Positions 6,409 through 18,200 of a stretch of 44,415 bases of DNA are shown here, piece by piece. The DNA comes from a virus, in IMG/VR virus record IMGVR_UViG_3300025138_000079, positions 1-44,415 of that record. The stretch is one strand, 5' to 3'. A program made the position numbers and the translations under genes. Numbering within the stretch: position 1 is the stretch's first letter; each line of letters starts with the position of its first letter. The notes beneath the pieces were generated by a model. The model was not told where the DNA came from. It was given only the letters and a program-made list of their open reading frames with translations, and did no database searches.

Positions 6409-7904
6409 TGGCAGAAACTGATCTAAATCCAAATAATATAGGTGGTGTTGCCTCACAATCGTACTTAGCTTCAACTTCTTTAATAAAACAAGGAGTTAAT
6501 GATATAGGATATATAAATATTTTATCTTTAAATGATGGTTCTTTAAAAACAGAAACTGTAGTAACATCTATAGATACATTAGATAATAAAATATCAGAAC
6601 CCTCTGATACTTTACCTAATGACCAATTAATTATAAATGCTTTAGACCAACTTCAAATTGATATGGGGGTTGAACCCGGTACTTATGTTATTAATTCTAC
6701 TCAATATTTTGAGGTACCTAATACTATTAAAAAGGAATATATAATTGTTGGTACTGTAATAGATTACTACAAAAATAAACCTATATCTAATGCTAATGTA
6801 ATATTACCCCTCCCAGGTACTAAATTTAATACTAAAACCGATAAAAATGGAAAATTTAGAATTAAAGCATTATATCCAGTTAATAAAGATACTGAGAAAA
6901 CATCAATAAAACCTCCTATTTTAATAACTGCAAAGGGTTATATTCCTAAAAAGTTAACTCCTTATGCTTTAGATTCAACAGTAAGAGAAGATTTAAAAAC
7001 AACCCAATTAAAATCTACTAAAGGTTTAACTGAAAAAGCAAAAGCTGATATAGGAAGAACTAAGGCTAAAATAATATTTTTGATTCAAGCTTTAGGTAAA
7101 AAAAGTACACTTAAGGTATTATTAAAAATGTTTATTGCCCAATGTAAAGAAAGATTAATACCCTTACTTATAACATTATTATCTTCATTTTTAATTGGAG
7201 AAATTATTGATTATCTAACTGGTCAAATGTCGGCTGAAGATATTGAAGGACCATGCCCAACCGAAGCAGAAATTAAAAAAATAAAAGATAGAAGGAATAA
7301 ACTCGTAAGACAGTTAAATCAAATATATAAGATGTTAAATACTGCTTTAGTAATAGCAGGTGTTATAGGTGGTATAGCCACTATACTTTTAGTAGCATCC
7401 CAAATAATAAAAGCCCTTCCAATTCCAACCTCCGTACCACCTGGTGTAGGTATACCTACTAGCTTAATATTTAAGTTTCAAGAAAGTATTACAAAGCTAG
7501 AAAAATTATCTAAAACCCTGTTAGCCCTAGTTTTAGGAATATCTGCTGCCTTATTAGTATTATTAGCCCTATTAAAAAGTATTTTACAATTATTAGCCAT
7601 ATTAGATACTCAAATAGAAAGATGTAGTGATACTGAAGGATTAGAAGCAGTTGGGTTTACATTAGAACCTGAAGAAGAAGATGATAATGGTGCCGGTAAT
7701 AATAACTTAGTTAATGGTTTTTTATTAGGTACAGTTCCAGATAATAAAGGCATAGTAGGTTCATTACAAAGAAGATATGCAACTGCAACAGATTCATTAG
7801 GTGTAGTAGTTTTAAAAGGAGAACCTTCATTTAGTTCAAATGATCAAATTTTAATCGATGAACTTGCATTTTATATTACATCAAACGATTTAAAAGCAAA
7901 TTAA
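6408..7904 (+). CDS. Tail/baseplate-associated protein with carboxypeptidase-regulatory-like domain and hydrophobic helices
   Basis: Residues 110-190 form a carboxypeptidase-regulatory-like beta sandwich: VGTVIDYYKNKPISNANVIL is followed by TKTDKNGKFRIKALYP and ILITAKGYIPKKL. Three long hydrophobic stretches follow, at about 249-270, 310-335 and 371-400, separated by basic helices; they resemble the hydrophobic parts of tape-measure or membrane-inserting tail proteins. The C-terminus is acidic and then mixed. The combination is unusual, and I do not know a T4 counterpart. It lies between the spike and the gp25-like genes and is coupled to the spike by TAATG, so a tail-tip role such as membrane penetration during DNA entry is plausible but inferred. 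Confidence 0.6.
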   Translation: MAETDLNPNNIGGVASQSYLASTSLIKQGVNDIGYINILSLNDGSLKTETVVTSIDTLDNKISEPSDTLPNDQLIINALDQLQIDMGVEPGTYVINSTQYFEVPNTIKKEYIIVGTVIDYYKNKPISNANVILPLPGTKFNTKTDKNGKFRIKALYPVNKDTEKTSIKPPILITAKGYIPKKLTPYALDSTVREDLKTTQLKSTKGLTEKAKADIGRTKAKIIFLIQALGKKSTLKVLLKMFIAQCKERLIPLLITLLSSFLIGEIIDYLTGQMSAEDIEGPCPTEAEIKKIKDRRNKLVRQLNQIYKMLNTALVIAGVIGGIATILLVASQIIKALPIPTSVPPGVGIPTSLIFKFQESITKLEKLSKTLLALVLGISAALLVLLALLKSILQLLAILDTQIERCSDTEGLEAVGFTLEPEEEDDNGAGNNNLVNGFLLGTVPDNKGIVGSLQRRYATATDSLGVVVLKGEPSFSSNDQILIDELAFYITSNDLKAN

Positions 7905-7909
7905 TTTAA

Positions 7910-7918
7910 TATTTATAA
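7910..7918 (+). promoter_or_regulatory. Late-type promoter motif TATTTATAA
   Basis: An exact match in the context TTTAATATTTATAATAAAT, ending 14 bases before the ATG at 7933. It would start a second transcript covering gp25, gp6 and the genes that follow. Confidence 0.7.
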
Positions 7919-7932
7919 TAAATCAATACAAC

Positions 7933-8331
7933 ATGAAACTAAGTCAATTAAAAACTATTGTAAAAGAGGCCGTAAAAGAGGCTATACAAGAGGAGATGAA
8001 AGACATCCTTATGGAAGCTGTACGTTCTCCTAAACAAACTGTTTACGAAAACAGAATGGGTACTCCTACAACGGATGTTGCGGCACCTAGCCCAATGAAT
8101 CCTGTAGCACAACAACCTATGCCTGAAGATAAAAGAATGGCAATGAAAGAAAATATTCAAAATTTATTAGGAGGAATGATGCCGGGTGCTGATGGTACTA
8201 TAAATGCTAATTCTAGTATGGTAAGTCAACCCCTACAAGTTACTAGTACAGATACTATGTCAGCAAATGGTTCTTTACCAGCAGGTGAAGTAAACATGGA
8301 TCAAATAATGGGTTTAATGAAAAGAGGATAA
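7933..8331 (+). CDS. Small virion-associated or assembly protein
   Basis: The first 30 residues are a strongly charged amphipathic helix (KTIVKEAVKEAIQEEMKDIL). The remaining 100 are low in complexity and rich in Pro, Met, Asn and Ser, probably disordered, ending in MDQIMGLMKRG. This resembles small phage proteins with an amphipathic N-terminal helix found among structural genes, for which no role is known to me. It lies under its own late motif and three bases before the gp25-like gene, so production with the baseplate is likely. Confidence 0.6.
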   Translation: MKLSQLKTIVKEAVKEAIQEEMKDILMEAVRSPKQTVYENRMGTPTTDVAAPSPMNPVAQQPMPEDKRMAMKENIQNLLGGMMPGADGTINANSSMVSQPLQVTSTDTMSANGSLPAGEVNMDQIMGLMKRG

Positions 8332-8334
8332 AAC

Positions 8335-8742
8335 ATGGCATTTGGAGCACAAAGAATATTTCCCAATGATCAACGACCTAGTGTCGCTATTGGTTTTAAC
8401 CTTCCTATGAATGAAGGTGGGGTATTTACTCCTAATTATCAAACTAAAGAAGCTATAAAAAATAATTTAATTAATTATTTCTTAACAAACCCAGGTGAAA
8501 GGCCCGGAAATCCTACATTTGGAGCCGGTTTAAGAGCTTTTATATTTACCCAAATAGACAGTCAAGATTTTGATTATATAAAAGATGATATACAAGGAAA
8601 ATTAAAAGATTATTTTCCAAATGTGATTGTAAATGAGGTATCAGTAACCCCAGCAAGGGGAGAAAATACAATACAAATTAATATAACATATAATGTAGCA
8701 GATACAAACATAAATGATGCATTAACTTTAAGCTTTAACTAA
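8335..8742 (+). CDS. gp25: Baseplate wedge protein, gp25-like
   Basis: The 135-residue protein matches the GPW/gp25 family in length (T4 gp25 is 132) and in its central motif. The segment TKEAIKNNLINYFLTNPGER is followed by GNPTFGAGLRAFIF, the LLT.PGER..P.FG..L family signature, then an acidic helix and beta strands ending in NDALTLSF. In T4, gp25 binds gp6 at the baseplate core and is conserved across contractile injection systems as the part that joins the wedge to the sheath. The gene directly precedes the gp6-like gene and is coupled to it by TAATG. Confidence 0.9.
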   Translation: MAFGAQRIFPNDQRPSVAIGFNLPMNEGGVFTPNYQTKEAIKNNLINYFLTNPGERPGNPTFGAGLRAFIFTQIDSQDFDYIKDDIQGKLKDYFPNVIVNEVSVTPARGENTIQINITYNVADTNINDALTLSFN

Positions 8743-10652
8743 TGGCAGTAAGAAGAAACATAAATTATACAAATAAGAACTTTAGTGATTATCGTTCTCA
8801 ACTAATTAATTACTCCCAAACCTATTTTCCTAATACTTATACGGATTTTACAGAAACTTCCCCCGGTATGATGTTTATAGAACAAGCAGCTTATGTAGGT
8901 GATGTATTATCCTTTTATTTAGATAATCAAGTTCAAGAAAATTTTTTACAATATGCTAGGCAAAGTGATAATCTATATGATTTATCCTATATGTATGGTT
9001 ACAAACCTAAAGTAACGGGTTTATCCTCTGTTGAATTATCCTTTTACCAATTAGTACCTTCTAAAATATCATCAAGTATAGACCCAGGAGGAAATACAAA
9101 TGATATATATTCTCCAGATTTTAATTTTGCTCTTTATGTTAGTGAAAACACAATTTCAAAAACAGATTCAGGATTATCTTTTACAATAGAAGATCCTATT
9201 GATTTTACAGTTTCTAATTCAATGGACCCAACAGAAATAAGTATTGCTCAGGTATCAAATAATGAACCTAGCTATTATTTATTAAAGAAAAATAGAAAAG
9301 CATTATCTGGAGCTATAAAATCAATAAACTTTACTTTTGATGAACCTACTGAATTTCCAACAGTAACAATACAGGATAATAACATAGCAGGTATATTAGA
9401 TTGTAGAGATAGTGAGGGTGAAATATGGTCTGAAGTAGATTATTTAGGGCAAGAACAAATATTTACAAATATTAAAAATACCAATGTAAATGATCCTAAC
9501 AATTATCAAGACAGTGATAATGCTCCTTATTTACTACAAACTCAACAAGTTCAAAATAGGTTTGCAACAAGATTTCTTCAATCAAATAAATTACAAATCC
9601 AATTTGGGTCAGGAAACCCATTAAATACAACTGAAGATATAATACCTAACCCTATGAATGTTGGTTTAGGATTACCTTTTGAACGTGATAAACTTACTAC
9701 GGCATATTCACCAACAAATTTTATTTTTACTAATACTTATGGAATAGCACCTAGTTTTAAAACCTTAACCTTTAGATATTTAAAAGGGGGAGGAGTTAGT
9801 TCTAATGTTTCTGCTAATTCTATTACAAAATTAAATACTAGTACTGTTAGATTTCAAAAACAAACACTTAATTCTACAGTAGCACAAACTATTTTTGATT
9901 CAATACAAGTAACCAATGATTCAGCCGCAAGTGGAGGTAATAATGGAGATTCAACAGAGGAATTAAGACAGAATTCAATTTCACAAATGTCAAGTCAATT
10001 AAGAAATGTAACGGCAGATGATTATCTAGTAAGAGCCTTAAGTATGCCACCTAAATATGGCATTATATCTAAAGCTATTACACAAAAACCTAAGGCTAAT
10101 GATCCTAATACTACATTAGATTTATATGTTTTATCAACTAATATAAACGATAATTTAACATATGCCTCTAAGGCTTTAAAGTCTAACTTAAGAACATATA
10201 TTAACCAATATCGAATGATAGGAGATACTGTTAATATAAAAGACGCATTTATAGTTAATATAGGTATAAATTATGAAATAATAACACTTCCTGATTATAA
10301 CAATAGTAATGTATTAACTGCTTGTAATATTGCTTTACAAAACTTTTTTAACATAAATAATTGGCAAATTAACCAACCAATATTATTAAGAGATTTAAGT
10401 ATTATATTAGATAATATAAATGGAGTACAAACTGTAAATAACATATCTATATCAAATAAAGCAGGAACACAATCCGGATATTCCGAATCCGCTTATGATG
10501 TAGCTGGTGCTTTACAAAATGGTACTATATTTCCCTCAATTGATCCTATGATATTTGAAGTAAAATATCCTAATACCGACATAGTAGGTAGGGTAGTTTC
10601 TTTAGGTCAAGGTGGTGGAAGCACGGCAAATGGTGGAGGTAGAAATTATTAA
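8742..10652 (+). CDS. gp6: Baseplate wedge protein, gp6-like (baseplate J type)
   Basis: The 636-residue protein is close in size to T4 gp6 (660). The N-terminal region holds the family signature: FTETSPGMMFIEQAAYVGDV is followed by LSFYLDNQ and QENFLQYARQ, then the YGYKP segment (residues 38-93). The baseplate-J-like core covers about 400-560, with ELRQNSISQMSSQLRNVTAD and LVRALSMPPKYGIISKA. The C-terminus ends in a Gly-rich tail. gp6 dimers link the baseplate wedges into the inner ring. Adjacency and coupling to gp25 match T4-like baseplates. Confidence 0.85.
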   Translation: MAVRRNINYTNKNFSDYRSQLINYSQTYFPNTYTDFTETSPGMMFIEQAAYVGDVLSFYLDNQVQENFLQYARQSDNLYDLSYMYGYKPKVTGLSSVELSFYQLVPSKISSSIDPGGNTNDIYSPDFNFALYVSENTISKTDSGLSFTIEDPIDFTVSNSMDPTEISIAQVSNNEPSYYLLKKNRKALSGAIKSINFTFDEPTEFPTVTIQDNNIAGILDCRDSEGEIWSEVDYLGQEQIFTNIKNTNVNDPNNYQDSDNAPYLLQTQQVQNRFATRFLQSNKLQIQFGSGNPLNTTEDIIPNPMNVGLGLPFERDKLTTAYSPTNFIFTNTYGIAPSFKTLTFRYLKGGGVSSNVSANSITKLNTSTVRFQKQTLNSTVAQTIFDSIQVTNDSAASGGNNGDSTEELRQNSISQMSSQLRNVTADDYLVRALSMPPKYGIISKAITQKPKANDPNTTLDLYVLSTNINDNLTYASKALKSNLRTYINQYRMIGDTVNIKDAFIVNIGINYEIITLPDYNNSNVLTACNIALQNFFNINNWQINQPILLRDLSIILDNINGVQTVNNISISNKAGTQSGYSESAYDVAGALQNGTIFPSIDPMIFEVKYPNTDIVGRVVSLGQGGGSTANGGGRNY

Positions 10653-10662
10653 AACATAAACA

Positions 10663-11814
10663 ATGGCAGTATATAAAATTTTCCCACTTCAAGACGCAAC
10701 CATGTATTCAAGGTATCCCCTTATGAATACTGGTATAGATTCTATACTTGAAATCTCTAATCTAAACCCATCAACAATTGGAACTCCTGTTGTAGCTAGA
10801 CCTATTATTCAATTTGACCAATCACAAATTAGTAGTGTTATAGATACTTTTAATACTGGATCTACAGCTATATCAGCTAGTTTAAAATCATTTATTTCTA
10901 ATGCTAGTGGTGTTGTAATGAAATCTGATATATATGCTTACCCACTTTCTGGATCTTGGAATAATGGTAGTGGAGAATATTTAGATAACCCATCAACAAC
11001 CAATGGTGTAGGTTGGGAATTTAGATCAAATTCAGGATCAAACCCCTGGAATATTGATAATTTTTCAACTAATGTTACAGCTTCATTTTTAACAGCATCT
11101 AAAGGAGGAGGTACTTGGTACACAGCATCCACAGATACAAGATTAAATTTAGAATATTCTCAATCTTTTAATTTGAGAACTGCTAAAGACATTAATATGG
11201 ATGTAACAGATATAGTTAAAACTTGGTATTCAAGTTCTAAATCTATACCTGGTACTTATACTGAAATAGAAAATAATGGTTTTTTACTAAAATGGAGTGA
11301 TGAAATTGAATTTGACTCTAATTTAGCTATTCAACCAAATATGCAATTTTACTCTACGGATACAAATACTATATATCCCCCTCAATTAGAAGTAAAATGG
11401 AGAGATTTTATATACCAAACAGGAAGTTTAGAAACAATTAATACCCCTGATTTATACCTTGCTATAGATAATAATCAAGGAGTATTTTATAGTGAAAGTA
11501 TTAACCAATTTAGAGTAAATTGTAGACCTGAATTTCCAATTAGGACATTTCAAACTGCTTCTATTTATACAACAAATTTTGCTTTACCTACAGCTTCGTA
11601 TTATGCTATAAAAGATTTAGATACTAATGAGTTTATAATAGACTTTGATGATGAATTTACACAAATAAGTTGTGATGCAACTGGTAGTTATTTTACTATG
11701 TATATGAATGGTTTAGAACCAGAAAGATATTATGAAATATTAATTCAAACTAGAGTAGATGGAAATACAATAGTAAAAGATGATCAGTATTACTTTAAAG
11801 TTGTAAATGGTTAA
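10663..11814 (+). CDS. Tail/baseplate protein with a DNRLRE-like beta domain
   Basis: The 383-residue protein begins AVYKIFPLQDATMYSRYP and continues with NTGID, an opening typical of DNRLRE-type beta-sandwich domains (compare the pattern ...A.I.....D..+...N.G....L.+). Ser, Trp and Tyr-rich strands follow, including SWNNGSGEYLDNP and DVTDIVKTWYSSS (about residues 100-190); TDIV.TW is a recurrent element of that fold. The C-terminal 100 residues look like an Ig/FN3-type domain ending YYEILIQTRVDGN...YYFKVVNG. It follows gp6 after 10 bases and precedes the giant tail protein. A wedge or adhesin function is likely; carbohydrate binding is possible but not shown. Confidence 0.6.
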   Translation: MAVYKIFPLQDATMYSRYPLMNTGIDSILEISNLNPSTIGTPVVARPIIQFDQSQISSVIDTFNTGSTAISASLKSFISNASGVVMKSDIYAYPLSGSWNNGSGEYLDNPSTTNGVGWEFRSNSGSNPWNIDNFSTNVTASFLTASKGGGTWYTASTDTRLNLEYSQSFNLRTAKDINMDVTDIVKTWYSSSKSIPGTYTEIENNGFLLKWSDEIEFDSNLAIQPNMQFYSTDTNTIYPPQLEVKWRDFIYQTGSLETINTPDLYLAIDNNQGVFYSESINQFRVNCRPEFPIRTFQTASIYTTNFALPTASYYAIKDLDTNEFIIDFDDEFTQISCDATGSYFTMYMNGLEPERYYEILIQTRVDGNTIVKDDQYYFKVVNG

Positions 11815-11816
11815 AT

Positions 11817-12281
11817 ATGATACAAACTAAAAACGTTGATTTAAAAATAGAGGTTTTTAATAAAGACCAATATAAACAAGTTATTGATACCAATTTTTCT
11901 CAATTAGGTGTTGCCTCTGTTAGTGCGAGTGCAGAAGATACAATAAGTGTTGAAGAATTCTTTGGAAATTACAACTCTATTTTTTATGATATACCACCCA
12001 ATGGTGAGACTAACTCTCATGAGTTTTTAGTTCGAGAAAGTGGGCAGTATATTAATTTTGATCAAATAGCAGATGAAATACTAGCTTTACAAGAAGAAAT
12101 TGCTGGTTTAAGAAAGGAATTATTAGCAGAACAAATAAAAGTAATAGAATTAGAATCAGGAGTTTCAGTAGATACTGGATCCTTAGATTTAGGAAATGAA
12201 ACATCTAATATTTCTAATAGTATATTATCAGGAGGTTCTTCTACAAATAGTGGAACAACTTCAAATAACAGTGTTTATTAA
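11817..12281 (+). CDS. Tail/baseplate protein with coiled coil
   Basis: This 154-residue protein has a beta-rich N-terminal domain (about residues 1-80, including NSIFYDIPPNGETNSHEFLV), then a clear coiled coil (about 82-112, QIADEILALQEEIAGLRKEL), then a disordered Ser/Asn/Gly/Thr tail. The small head, coil and flexible tail suit an oligomeric connector or fibre-attachment protein. It sits two bases after the preceding gene and 12 before the 3070-residue protein. Identity unknown. Confidence 0.6.
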   Translation: MIQTKNVDLKIEVFNKDQYKQVIDTNFSQLGVASVSASAEDTISVEEFFGNYNSIFYDIPPNGETNSHEFLVRESGQYINFDQIADEILALQEEIAGLRKELLAEQIKVIELESGVSVDTGSLDLGNETSNISNSILSGGSSTNSGTTSNNSVY

Positions 12282-12293
12282 CAACCACATTAA

Positions 12294-15200
12294 ATGGAAA
12301 ACAACATAGTCATAAATACAGTAGATCCTCAAACTTTTGAGTTTCAAGATTATTCTACATCAGATGAAACTTTAATAGCTAATAATGAACTAGATACTGC
12401 TTTTACAGGATCAACTGATTACATAGAGGCTTATATATATGATGGAAACCAAAACCAAATATCAAGTCAGGTACCTTTTACTAATTATAAAGTTACTGAA
12501 GGAGATGTAGTTTTAACACCTTCAAATGATTTAGATAGGTTAGGTTTTGATATAGGTTCATATTATATATCTTATGATTTTTATAGACCAAGACTTGCTT
12601 CTACCCTAAACACTCAATATTATATTAGTGAAATAAGTTCAGATAGAACTGAAATTAGATTAGATAGTACTCAAATTGATAATGAACTATTAATAAGCTC
12701 CAGTCTAGAATTTATATCTTATAGAGATACAGCAGAGTATTTTGTAGATTTTTTACTTAATTTTGGTAATAACCAACAAATTATTGCTAATAATATAGAA
12801 TTAGACTTAGAGGATGAAGGTAATCCTACTATCCTTATTAAATTATATGAAGCCTTACCTGCAATATTTGGTCAAAAATCACAATGTTCAGTTGTAGAAC
12901 AAATTTCTACACCACAATCATATAATGTAAACTTTCCAACATTAGAATTTACCCCTGACGATTTTACTTATATATCAGGACCAAATTATAGTCTAAATAT
13001 AAAGGGACAATCAGGAACTCCTGGGATGGATTTTTCCTATAATACACTAGTAGCATCAGATTTAACTTCATCTTTTAACCAAATAAATAGTTTACTTACT
13101 CGTAAAGAAATTGATATAAATGTTAATTATGAAGATTATAATGATTTTGTATATTTTTCTTCTGCATATACTAGATTACAAAACTTTTACCATAAAGTAG
13201 GAGTTATACAATCTGCAAGTTTACAATTAGGAAAAATAACATCTGCAACAACAGGGTCAACTATATATAGTTCAAGCCAAGCTGTTTTTAGTAATACTAT
13301 AGAAACAACAATTAAAAATTTTGATGGGTATGAGTATTTTCTATACTTTGATAGTGGATCAAAAGATTCATATCCTAAATCTAACCTAAAACCCCCATTT
13401 GCTTTATACCCAACAGGTAGTACTGAGGTATTAAATTGGTTAGGTTCAACAGATGATTCTAGTGCCTATTTTGGTGGTCAATCCATTTCATCTTCTAATT
13501 TTGATGAAATAAATCAAAATTCATTATATTACGCAATACCCGAATATTTAAGAAGCGATATACAAAACGCTAAATATGAATTATTTGTTGATATGGTTGG
13601 TCAACATTATGATAATTTGTGGATGTATACTAAAAATATCACTACTAGATTTGACGCGGATAACCGTTTAGATTATGGTATTTCTAAGGATATGGTAGCT
13701 GATGCTATTAGAGATTTTGGAGTAAAACTATACTCTAATAACTTTAATACTAACGATTTATATACAACATTTTTAGGGTTAACTCCTTCTGGTAGTTCAT
13801 TCCCTTTCCCATATATGACGGGGTCAATTGGTGGTGTAGTTGCTACACCTCCTGGGTATGAGTACGTTGATTCAACAATATCTGCATCAAACGATATAGT
13901 CCCATTAGACGATGTTAATAAGCGATTATATAAACGAATTTACCATAATATACCTTATTTACTTAAAACTAAAGGTACGGTAGCTGGTTTAAGAGCATTA
14001 ATTACTTCATATGGTATTCCAGATACTATTTTAAGGATAAACGAATTTGGAGGTAAAGATAGAAATAACTCACAGGATTGGGATTTAAAACAAGATTTTT
14101 ATAATGTTGGATTAAATACAACCAGTTCGGCATTTACATCATCTTTCAATTTAGCAACTGAATTCGAGGCTGATGAAAATTCACCTGGAGCGATTCAATT
14201 TAGGTTTAAAACTAATGGTATTCCATCTGCATCAAATACTCCAATAACACAATCCTTCTTTTATAGTAGTGTGGGTGCTGGAAGTAAGATTGCAATGGCC
14301 ATAGAGTATAATGAGAGTTTACTATTAACTGGTTCATACTCTGGATCAACCGAAAGTAAATTTAAGAATTATGGTACATTAAAATTTTGGCCTAACGAAG
14401 TAATTAACCCTACAAACTATGCTTCATTATATTTACCATTTTGGGATGGAGATTGGTGGTCTGTTCAAATTAATAGAAAAGCAAGTGATGGAAAATTCGA
14501 ATTATTAGCAGCTAATGCCCTGGGAGAAAACCTAGGATTTACTGGTAGTGATGAAATTTCAGCCGATACACAAAAATGGGAACTTGCAGATCAAATTTTC
14601 TGGTTACCACAAACTTATACTGAATTTGATTCAAAATATTATTTTCCATTTTCTGGATCTTTACAAGAGGTAAGATATTTTTCTGAACCTATAAGTGAAA
14701 GTGTGTTTTTTGATTATACTATGAATCCTTATTCATTTGAAGGAAATAGCATAAATAGTGCACCTAATCAACTGGCGTTCAGATTACCATTAGGTACAAT
14801 GTTAAAAACAGGATCATTTAATACCTCAATCCATCCTAAAGTTACAGGATCTTGGGTTACAACTGGTTCATTTAGAAATGACATAGCAAGTACAGCTTCA
14901 TTTTCAGCAACACCAACTTGGTTAAATAATGTAGAAGACATATACCCAGATCAATCCCCATCAGGGATGAGAAATAGGGTAACAGATAAAATACAAACAG
15001 AAGCAATGATTCTTCCTGAGGGAGATACATTATCTGGTTACAGATCAATTCAACAAACTTCATATGTAAGTGAGAGTTTTACTCCTAGTGTAAATTATTT
15101 AGAGGTAGCATTTTCTCCACAAGACCAAATTAATGACGATATTACAAGTCAATTAGGGTATTTTAATATTGGAGAATATATTGGAGATCCAAGATTAATT

Positions 15201-18200
15201 TCTTCATCTGATAGAAGTTATCCTGATTTAGATGTATTAAGAAATGCTTATTTTGAAAAATATATAACAAATTATAATGTAACTGATTTTGTTAGATTAA
15301 TTAAATTCTTTGATAATTCATTATTTAAAATGATAGAGGATTTTACACCTGCTAGAACTAGTTTATCTTCTGGTGTTGTAGTTAAACAACATTTATTAGA
15401 AAGAAATAGACAAAGACCAGCACAAATAACATCTTCATTTGAACAATATTCAGGTTCAGTTAGAAACTTACCTAAAAATTATAGTTTAGGATCAACAGAT
15501 TACCCACAATATTCAGATTCAGGATCTGCAATTTATAAATTTAGTGGTGGTACAGGTGGTGGTTTTGAGCCATTTAATGGTTTAAAAACATATCCTTCAG
15601 GTAGTGAAAATTTAGGACCTAATAATAGATATTTTTTAACACAAAGTTGGGATGAATCTTGGTCAACACTTACAGGTTCAGCCCCAATTGATAGAACAGA
15701 CCAAAGAGAATTCTATAACGGAGAATTTAGTGGTTCAAATATACAAATTGGAATAAAAGATATATGTAGTGCTTATTTTAAAGTATCAAATACATCTTAT
15801 AGATATATTCCTGTATTTTGGAGCTCTGATGGAAACAATAATACGGGTGTGATGGGAGAACAAACCTTCCTAGAACCTAACAATCAACCCCCAGCAGGCT
15901 ATGTTTGGTTTTGGCAAAATGGTAATACATCTACTGCCAGGAATAATACTACGGGTAATATATTATATATAAAAATGTCTTTAGAGACATATAATGGTAT
16001 TAACATAGCACCTTTTATCCAAGGAGTTGAGTTTGTTACTTTTCAATTTAACACTCCTATTGATGTAAATGGTAATATTTTACTAGGTAGAGGTGAGACA
16101 TTTTACATAGAATCAGTTGCAATCCAACCAGCAGATTTATCACAAAATGCACAAAGTGTAGGTGCAGCCTTAGCTTTTACAGTTCCCGCTCTTTCATCTA
16201 CAATGGTTTCATCCAATGATTCCGCTTTTTATGATTTTAATTTTTCCGCAAGTGGAGATTTTATATGGACCGCTACAGATGATACAACTAGTGACCCAGA
16301 TGTAGTATTAAACACAGGCATATCAGCTTCAGTTCCACAGGGTTATTTCCCATTACCAGGAAGTGCTTTAGTAAATAAAAACTTCCCTACAGAATCATTT
16401 TTTAGAGGTTGGGCAAGTTCTAATTATTATGAAAATGGTACTTTTATTTCAACAACAGGCTTATTAAGCGACCCATTAGATAATTTTAATACAGGTTCAC
16501 ATGAAATAGATAATACTGATACTACATTACAATCTGGAATTGATCCAGCAAGTAATTTCCCATGGTTCATGAATGCTAATCAGGATGCTCAACAGAGTAG
16601 TTGGATTAAAATACAATCATCATCATTTTTAGATTATTCAAATATACCTGATTCAACAGTTGGACCTGTTGCTACAAATAATTATTTTACAATAGGATTT
16701 ACAAGTGCTAGTTCAGCACAATCCCCAGCTATACAAGGAACTAACTATTACTACAATGCTAGTAATAATGCTATATATATGTCTGGTTCATCATTTCAAA
16801 ATGAATTAAAAGAAGCAACCCCATTATATTCAAGTAGTTTAGTTGCACAGATAATCTCACAAGGATCTTCTACTACATCATATACTCCCCCAGGACAAAC
16901 TAGTTTATCAATACCAATTGCACCCGATAATGAATTATGGGTTTATCAAGGAGAAAATAATAGTTTAACTAATTCGGGTGGTGTTTGGACAAATGCAGGT
17001 GTAGATAAAAATGCTTGGAGATATAATAGATACATTCATAGACCATTTAAAATATATTATTTAACAGAAACAGGATCAGGTGCACCAGGAACACCATATG
17101 AATTATATGATCCTATGTCTTCTTCCCCAAGTAGTGGTGGAGGAGCAAATGTATTTGGCAATCCTACATATTATGATAATGTAAGAAGACAGTTTGCAAC
17201 GATGTTAGGTACACAAACGGATATTATTACTACTCCTTTTACCCCTTCTTATTGGAGAGTGTTAAATGAAACTTCTACAGCACCCTCACTAACCCAAACA
17301 TCTGGAAGTTTTGATGTTTATAATGATGATAGACAAGTAAGACCTTTTATATATACTACATATAATCAAAGAAAACCAGGTGGTATTGGACCAGCTATTG
17401 GTTCAGGATCCGCAATATCTATATCACAATCTGATGGAACTCCTTTTGCTACTTTAAGAATGTATCAAAATGAATCTGCAGGTGGTGGTAGTAACCTTGT
17501 CCCTATAGGGATGGCTTATAGAATAGTTTGTTCTTCTGCTTCTGGTTGTATATTATTTTACTTAGATGAGGATGGTTCTACTTTTGGTCCTATATATATG
17601 GTAGGTGGTCAAATCCTTGATGTTTGTGGGGATGCGACTGTAACTACTACTTCAGTAATTCTACCAACATCTAGTGGTAATTTATCCATAACTGCTGTTC
17701 CTACCCAATTAAATTTAGTTTGTTTAGGAAACTCTTCAAAAGGGGGTGGTAGTGGTCAATTTGGATCTAATTATATTAACTTAAATCCCTATTTTTACGA
17801 CTTACAAAATAATGGTGGGGATACAAAACAAAGTTCTGCAGCAATAGCTGCAGGTACTTATGAAATATTATTTGGGGAATTATATGATGGTGAAAATACA
17901 TCATCCCAATCTTTACTAACAGGGACTCAACCCGCAGGAGATACAGTAACACCCGATATAATATTCCCTAAAGGAAATTATATATTTACGATGAGTGATT
18001 TTGATACTGGTAGATTTGGAAATGGTAGAACAGAATTTGGGTTATGGACATCTTATGGTGATTATTCAACATATAATTTAGAAAACCAATTAGGTTCTGG
18101 TCAAAACCCTGTTACTATAGACTATATAAACACCTCTTACAATCAAGACACAGTAGATGTATACAATTTAGCTGCTACAAAAATTGGTAATGGTATGACA

